DNA of 64,000 nt from Amia ocellicauda (taxonomy: Eukaryota > Chordata > Actinopteri > Amiiformes > Amiidae), in assembly GCF_036373705.1 (NCBI RefSeq), contig NC_089858.1, positions 18,030,249 to 18,094,248 on the forward strand, in the 5' to 3' direction. The number at the start of each line of letters is the position of its first letter. Positions within the stretch are counted from its first letter, which is position 1. The notes below the pieces were generated by a model that was given only the letters and a program-made list of their open reading frames with translations, was not told the DNA's origin and did no database searches. Positions 60,232 through 64,000 of this stretch are shown piece after piece. The translations under genes and the position numbers were made by a program.

Positions 60232-63200
60232 GGTTTCAGATGTTAATTAAAGTTTGAAAAAGAAAGGGAGTTTAAGTATCAAGAAGAGAACAATACATTT
60301 AGTCACTGTATGGAGCACTCCACACTAACATGCCTGAGAAGTCTAGGTCTCCCATATTAAAGCTCACAGCTGCATCAGAATGCTTAAAAATAGAAGCTAT
60401 TAGTGATAAGCCATCCAGCGCAGCTCCAGGAAAATGTTCTTTTGGATGATTGTTAAGGCCATAGTTGGCAAATGCAAGGAGTCGCCCACCTTCACAGTCC
60501 TGTGATTTTCTCAGTCATTGAACAGGCTTTTTCTGGGCTTTTTATCAGTAGTGACCTGCACTGTCACATATGTTGCAGACACTAAATGCCAAATGGCTAG
60601 AGGCTTGGGGTCAGCCTCTGTCCCCGCTCTGAATTTTCAAACATGTACTGGGAAGACTATGATATCCATAGCATGAAGTCCCTTCTGTCGAGATAATTGA
60701 AATCTGCAGTGGCCTCCTAACTTAGAAGTTGCCAGCTGGAACCAAACATGCCCTCTGAGATCACCCCCAAGGTCCTGCGGCCAAAGCCGATCTCGGTGCG
60801 AGGAGTTTATGATGTCAGGGAAATGGGGGGTGGTTGGCAGTGAACAATAACTGGGCTTAATAAATGCTAAGAACAATGAAGAACAAAATCTTAATTACAA
60901 TCACTGCCACCGTTTTCCATAGCAATTTTAATCATCTGAATTAGCCGGCTTTGTGCCGAGCAATTGCTTTAGGTGGCAGGGGATGCAGAGGACAATCTAT
61001 TTCTGAAGTCTTTTGTATTCCCCTTGACTGAGCCACGAAGCCTGTCCCTTTTATCTACACATCATGCAATCAAAATGACAACGTGCTGCAGAAATTATCA
61101 GTGAATTATGCAGAATCAGACAGGGTTAATAATTTCATGGATGGCTGTATAAAGAAAAAACAAGGGAATGTTAATGACTCTGACCCTGGGTCCAAACACC
61201 ACACCGCTTTCCTGAAGGAACATTTAGATGCCAATGTGAGAGCTTCACCCACTGCAGAGCTAGACCACAATCAAACCTGCATTGCACTTTCACCACTGAG
61301 CTTTCCAACTCCAAGACGTAAAATATAATTATGGATTATTACTGGCTGGAGGCAAAAGCCACTGATAAGAGCAGAAGATTCAAGGCGGGAATTAAGTGGC
61401 TCGGAGGAGTGCTCACGCAGTGGCAGGAGCTGAGACCGGCACTTTTCCATGGCGATTAATGGACACCATCAGGAAGGGGTTACACTAAACACAGAGAAGT
61501 GGTTTCCTCCCGGTCCAGGTGACAACAAGTGGCATGAAATAGCTTTTTCCACAAATATGTTTTAGGGAGATAATCAATGAAATGCAAACAGGTTTACTGT
61601 CTGCACTAAATCCAGCCCCTAATAAAGTGCTTGCCTTGGAGCATTAGGACCGTTTACAATGCCTGACACAATTTAATCGATGCCACACTTGGACTTTATG
61701 AGTGAGCATAACAACAGCAGCACAAGAGACAGGAAAGGGACCACAGAATGGAAGCAGCAGTAAAGTGAAAAGCAGCCTCTTCTTTTGCTGCCTGGATCCT
61801 CTATACAAAATTATACTGATATGAACCTACAATAGCCCCCTTTCTGCAGTTTCCTCCTTTCTTCCTTGCTTTGGATTTATGCTGTTTTACAATGCTAAAG
61901 CATGGTAAATACTTCACAAATTAACTTATACATCCTTTATCAGGACAATCTATTATTTAATGGAGATTAAACAACAACAAAAATTCCCACTCCAACAAAT
62001 TACTGCAGTAAAATTAACTTCTCTGGCTGAACAATTATTTTAACTGATATAATTGCATAGGTACAAACTCCATTTAATTGTACACTTATTCCGAAATACA
62101 TTATAATGTTAGTGAAAGACTTTTAGCATAGTTACTTGCTACTAAAATATAATCAGGACTGCCATGTGAGTTATACAGTGATTTTTTTTTTCCGTCAGTA
62201 CAATATTTATTTCCATCTCAATCCTTTAGTAAGCATAAATACGACTTTTTGTTCTTCTCTGTGCCTGAATGGAAAAGGCATCAATAGCAGTCAACTGTAT
62301 TTCTCTCCATTGAGATATACCCTGTTATAAAATAAATACAATACAAAAATTTGATGATCAAGTTAAACTAATTTAAGCTTGCAGACTTTTTTTCTCTGTA
62401 TGCCACTTTCAATGTTATAGTGTGCTTATTTCTATAGTCCCTTACTGGTGTGCATTACCAACCTAATTGACACCATCAATCAATTAAAGCCATTTTATAA
62501 TTAAAAAGAATAGCAACAGCAACAGACCAAATGACAAAATAAATAAAGTATAAAGGAGCATATGCAGGATCACAGCCAGTTTAGACTGAAAAGTTAAGTG
62601 CGAATGATGCTTCTGTTTGATCATTTTTGAATTGAGAAGCATCTGCTGCTGAGCACCCCAGTAAAGTCACCAACTGCCATACTGCTGTATGAAAGTGTAA
62701 TTATTTCTGCAGACGCACACCTTTGATATGAAAAGAAATATCCTTTGAAGCAGCTGCTGGAAAATTAATTTAATCTTGGTCAGATTACTCAGCGCCTCAT
62801 TAATTCTTACTTACTGAACCGTCAGAAAAAACATTTCAATACCCCCACTGTGACATCATCATTATGGCCCTTTTGTATCTGCGAAAGTGTTCATCCGTAA
62901 GTTTAACTGACTCACAAACACACACACGCTCAATCTAATTAAGATTTACCAAGGTACGTTTGCACAGCAGTGCACTCCAGGTTCCCCCCTGCCCAGCACT
63001 ATGTGATATATATTTGATATTATATAACCTCTAACAACCTTTACCTATTTTGCATGTATTTTTCTACTTAAAATCTGTGCCTTTTTTTCCCCCTCTGCTT
63101 TCATAGTGTTCCTTCTCTGATGCAGACGAACCTTTGTGGATTTCCTTCATGTACGCTAGCCTTTTTGCTGGGAATTCTAGATAATTTGTGAACATTTAAG

Positions 63201-64000
63201 TGCATTATTTGATAGCAGAGTCTTTCAGAATCTTTTCTTGCAGTTGTAACGTGGCTCATTGTGTACGTGACACAACCCCTCTGTGAAATGAGCAGAGTGT
63301 AGGAGACCTGGTCTTTTGGCATGGCGGGTTTATTGCTCTACTGTGGTGGAGTTGTGTGGTGAGGAGCCGTAGCAGCCCATGACAAATGCTGGGGTAGGTG
63401 ACCTAATTCTTGTGGGAACTTCTATTAGTTCCTGCTGAGGTTACATAAGGAGCTGGGTCAAGCACAGTTTTCAGGACAGCTGAGGAGTTGGAAGTTGCAT
63501 TTAATAGCGGTTTTAGTATTTTATTTGTTGCTGTTCAGTTATGAAGCCCCTTTGTAAGGGTGTAACACACTGCCACAAAATCTAGAAACTGCATGACATC
63601 TCAGATATTTTATTAGTATAATTGTTTGTAATTATTTAATTACAGTCTCATCTTCCCACTCCTTTGGAAGTCTCCTTAAAAAAACCTTCAATAAGGCTGA
63701 AGGAAATGTCACTGGTGCTATTTCAGGCAGTTCTCAGTCTTAATGTAGGAATAATACCTAATCACACCAATTCAGACCTGTAATATCAACAAAATTAAAG
63801 AACCAAAGGGCACGGGGGTGTCTCTCAACTCTTGGCTCTTTGTTGTCTTAAACAAAACACCAGAGCGAGAGAGAGAAATATACTGAGAGATACTGAGGCC
63901 CAGCTGTGTCTTCTGTGGATTTGAAAGTCATCTCCCAGCCCTTGCTCTGTGGAGAGCCCAGCCGGGGACTAATGACGCAAATCACTTTTTTCCTCTTCCG

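Larger units (their letters stand above)
55931..64000. other. Right end, no gene recognised
   Basis: About 8 kb of AT-rich sequence, presumably NECAB2 intron or 5' flank. Only simple repeats stand out (the poly-A run and the TA array). The open frames are short and resemble nothing that I know. No EF-hand loop was found on the - strand. Confidence 0.5.

Overview
This is vertebrate nuclear DNA, almost certainly from a ray-finned fish. Coding sequence is split into short exons joined by GT-AG introns. Tc1/mariner, hAT and L2-type LINE copies, tRNA-derived SINEs and many microsatellites fill the introns and spacers. The species cannot be named from the sequence; the short L2/SINE tails ending in AATA/ATA repeats and the large introns would suit an early-branching actinopterygian, but that is a guess.

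Three genes account for all coding sequence I can support. (1) 1-2,650, + strand: the last three coding exons of OSGIN1, an FAD/NAD(P)-binding oxidoreductase-like growth inhibitor; its N-terminus lies left of the window. (2) 8,816-21,622, + strand: a complete ten-exon SLC38A8 (SNAT8 amino-acid transporter). Every splice phase closes and the predicted product is 440 residues. (3) 50,811-23,796, - strand: the last eight coding exons of NECAB2, again with every phase closing, ending in a very small terminal exon. They give 234 residues covering the coiled-coil part and the whole ABM domain. The EF-hand exons were not found and probably lie beyond 64,000. SLC38A8 and NECAB2 are tail to tail, with predicted polyadenylation signals about 600 bp apart.

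In human 16q23 the order is OSGIN1(+) NECAB2(+) SLC38A8(-). Here it is OSGIN1(+) SLC38A8(+) NECAB2(-), as expected from one inversion of the NECAB2-SLC38A8 pair in one lineage. The three genes do not form a pathway; they are old neighbours.

Mobile DNA: an intact Tc1-like transposon with an open DD34E transposase in SLC38A8 intron 5 (17,966-19,543); a decayed Tc1-like element of another family right of the NECAB2 exons (53,962-55,461); a non-autonomous hAT with an 8-bp target duplication and a leftover BED finger in a NECAB2 intron (27,106-28,239); a long inverted-repeat element with a nested MITE-like palindrome in SLC38A8 intron 2 (about 12,229-14,036); a 5'-truncated L2-like LINE (about 40,525-41,995); a second LINE 3' scrap; and two tRNA-derived SINEs. 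From 51,000 to 64,000 nothing coding was recognised apart from transposon remnants. I found no novel multi-gene system; the unusual material is the transposon structures, the gene-order change and the repeat tracts next to NECAB2 exons.
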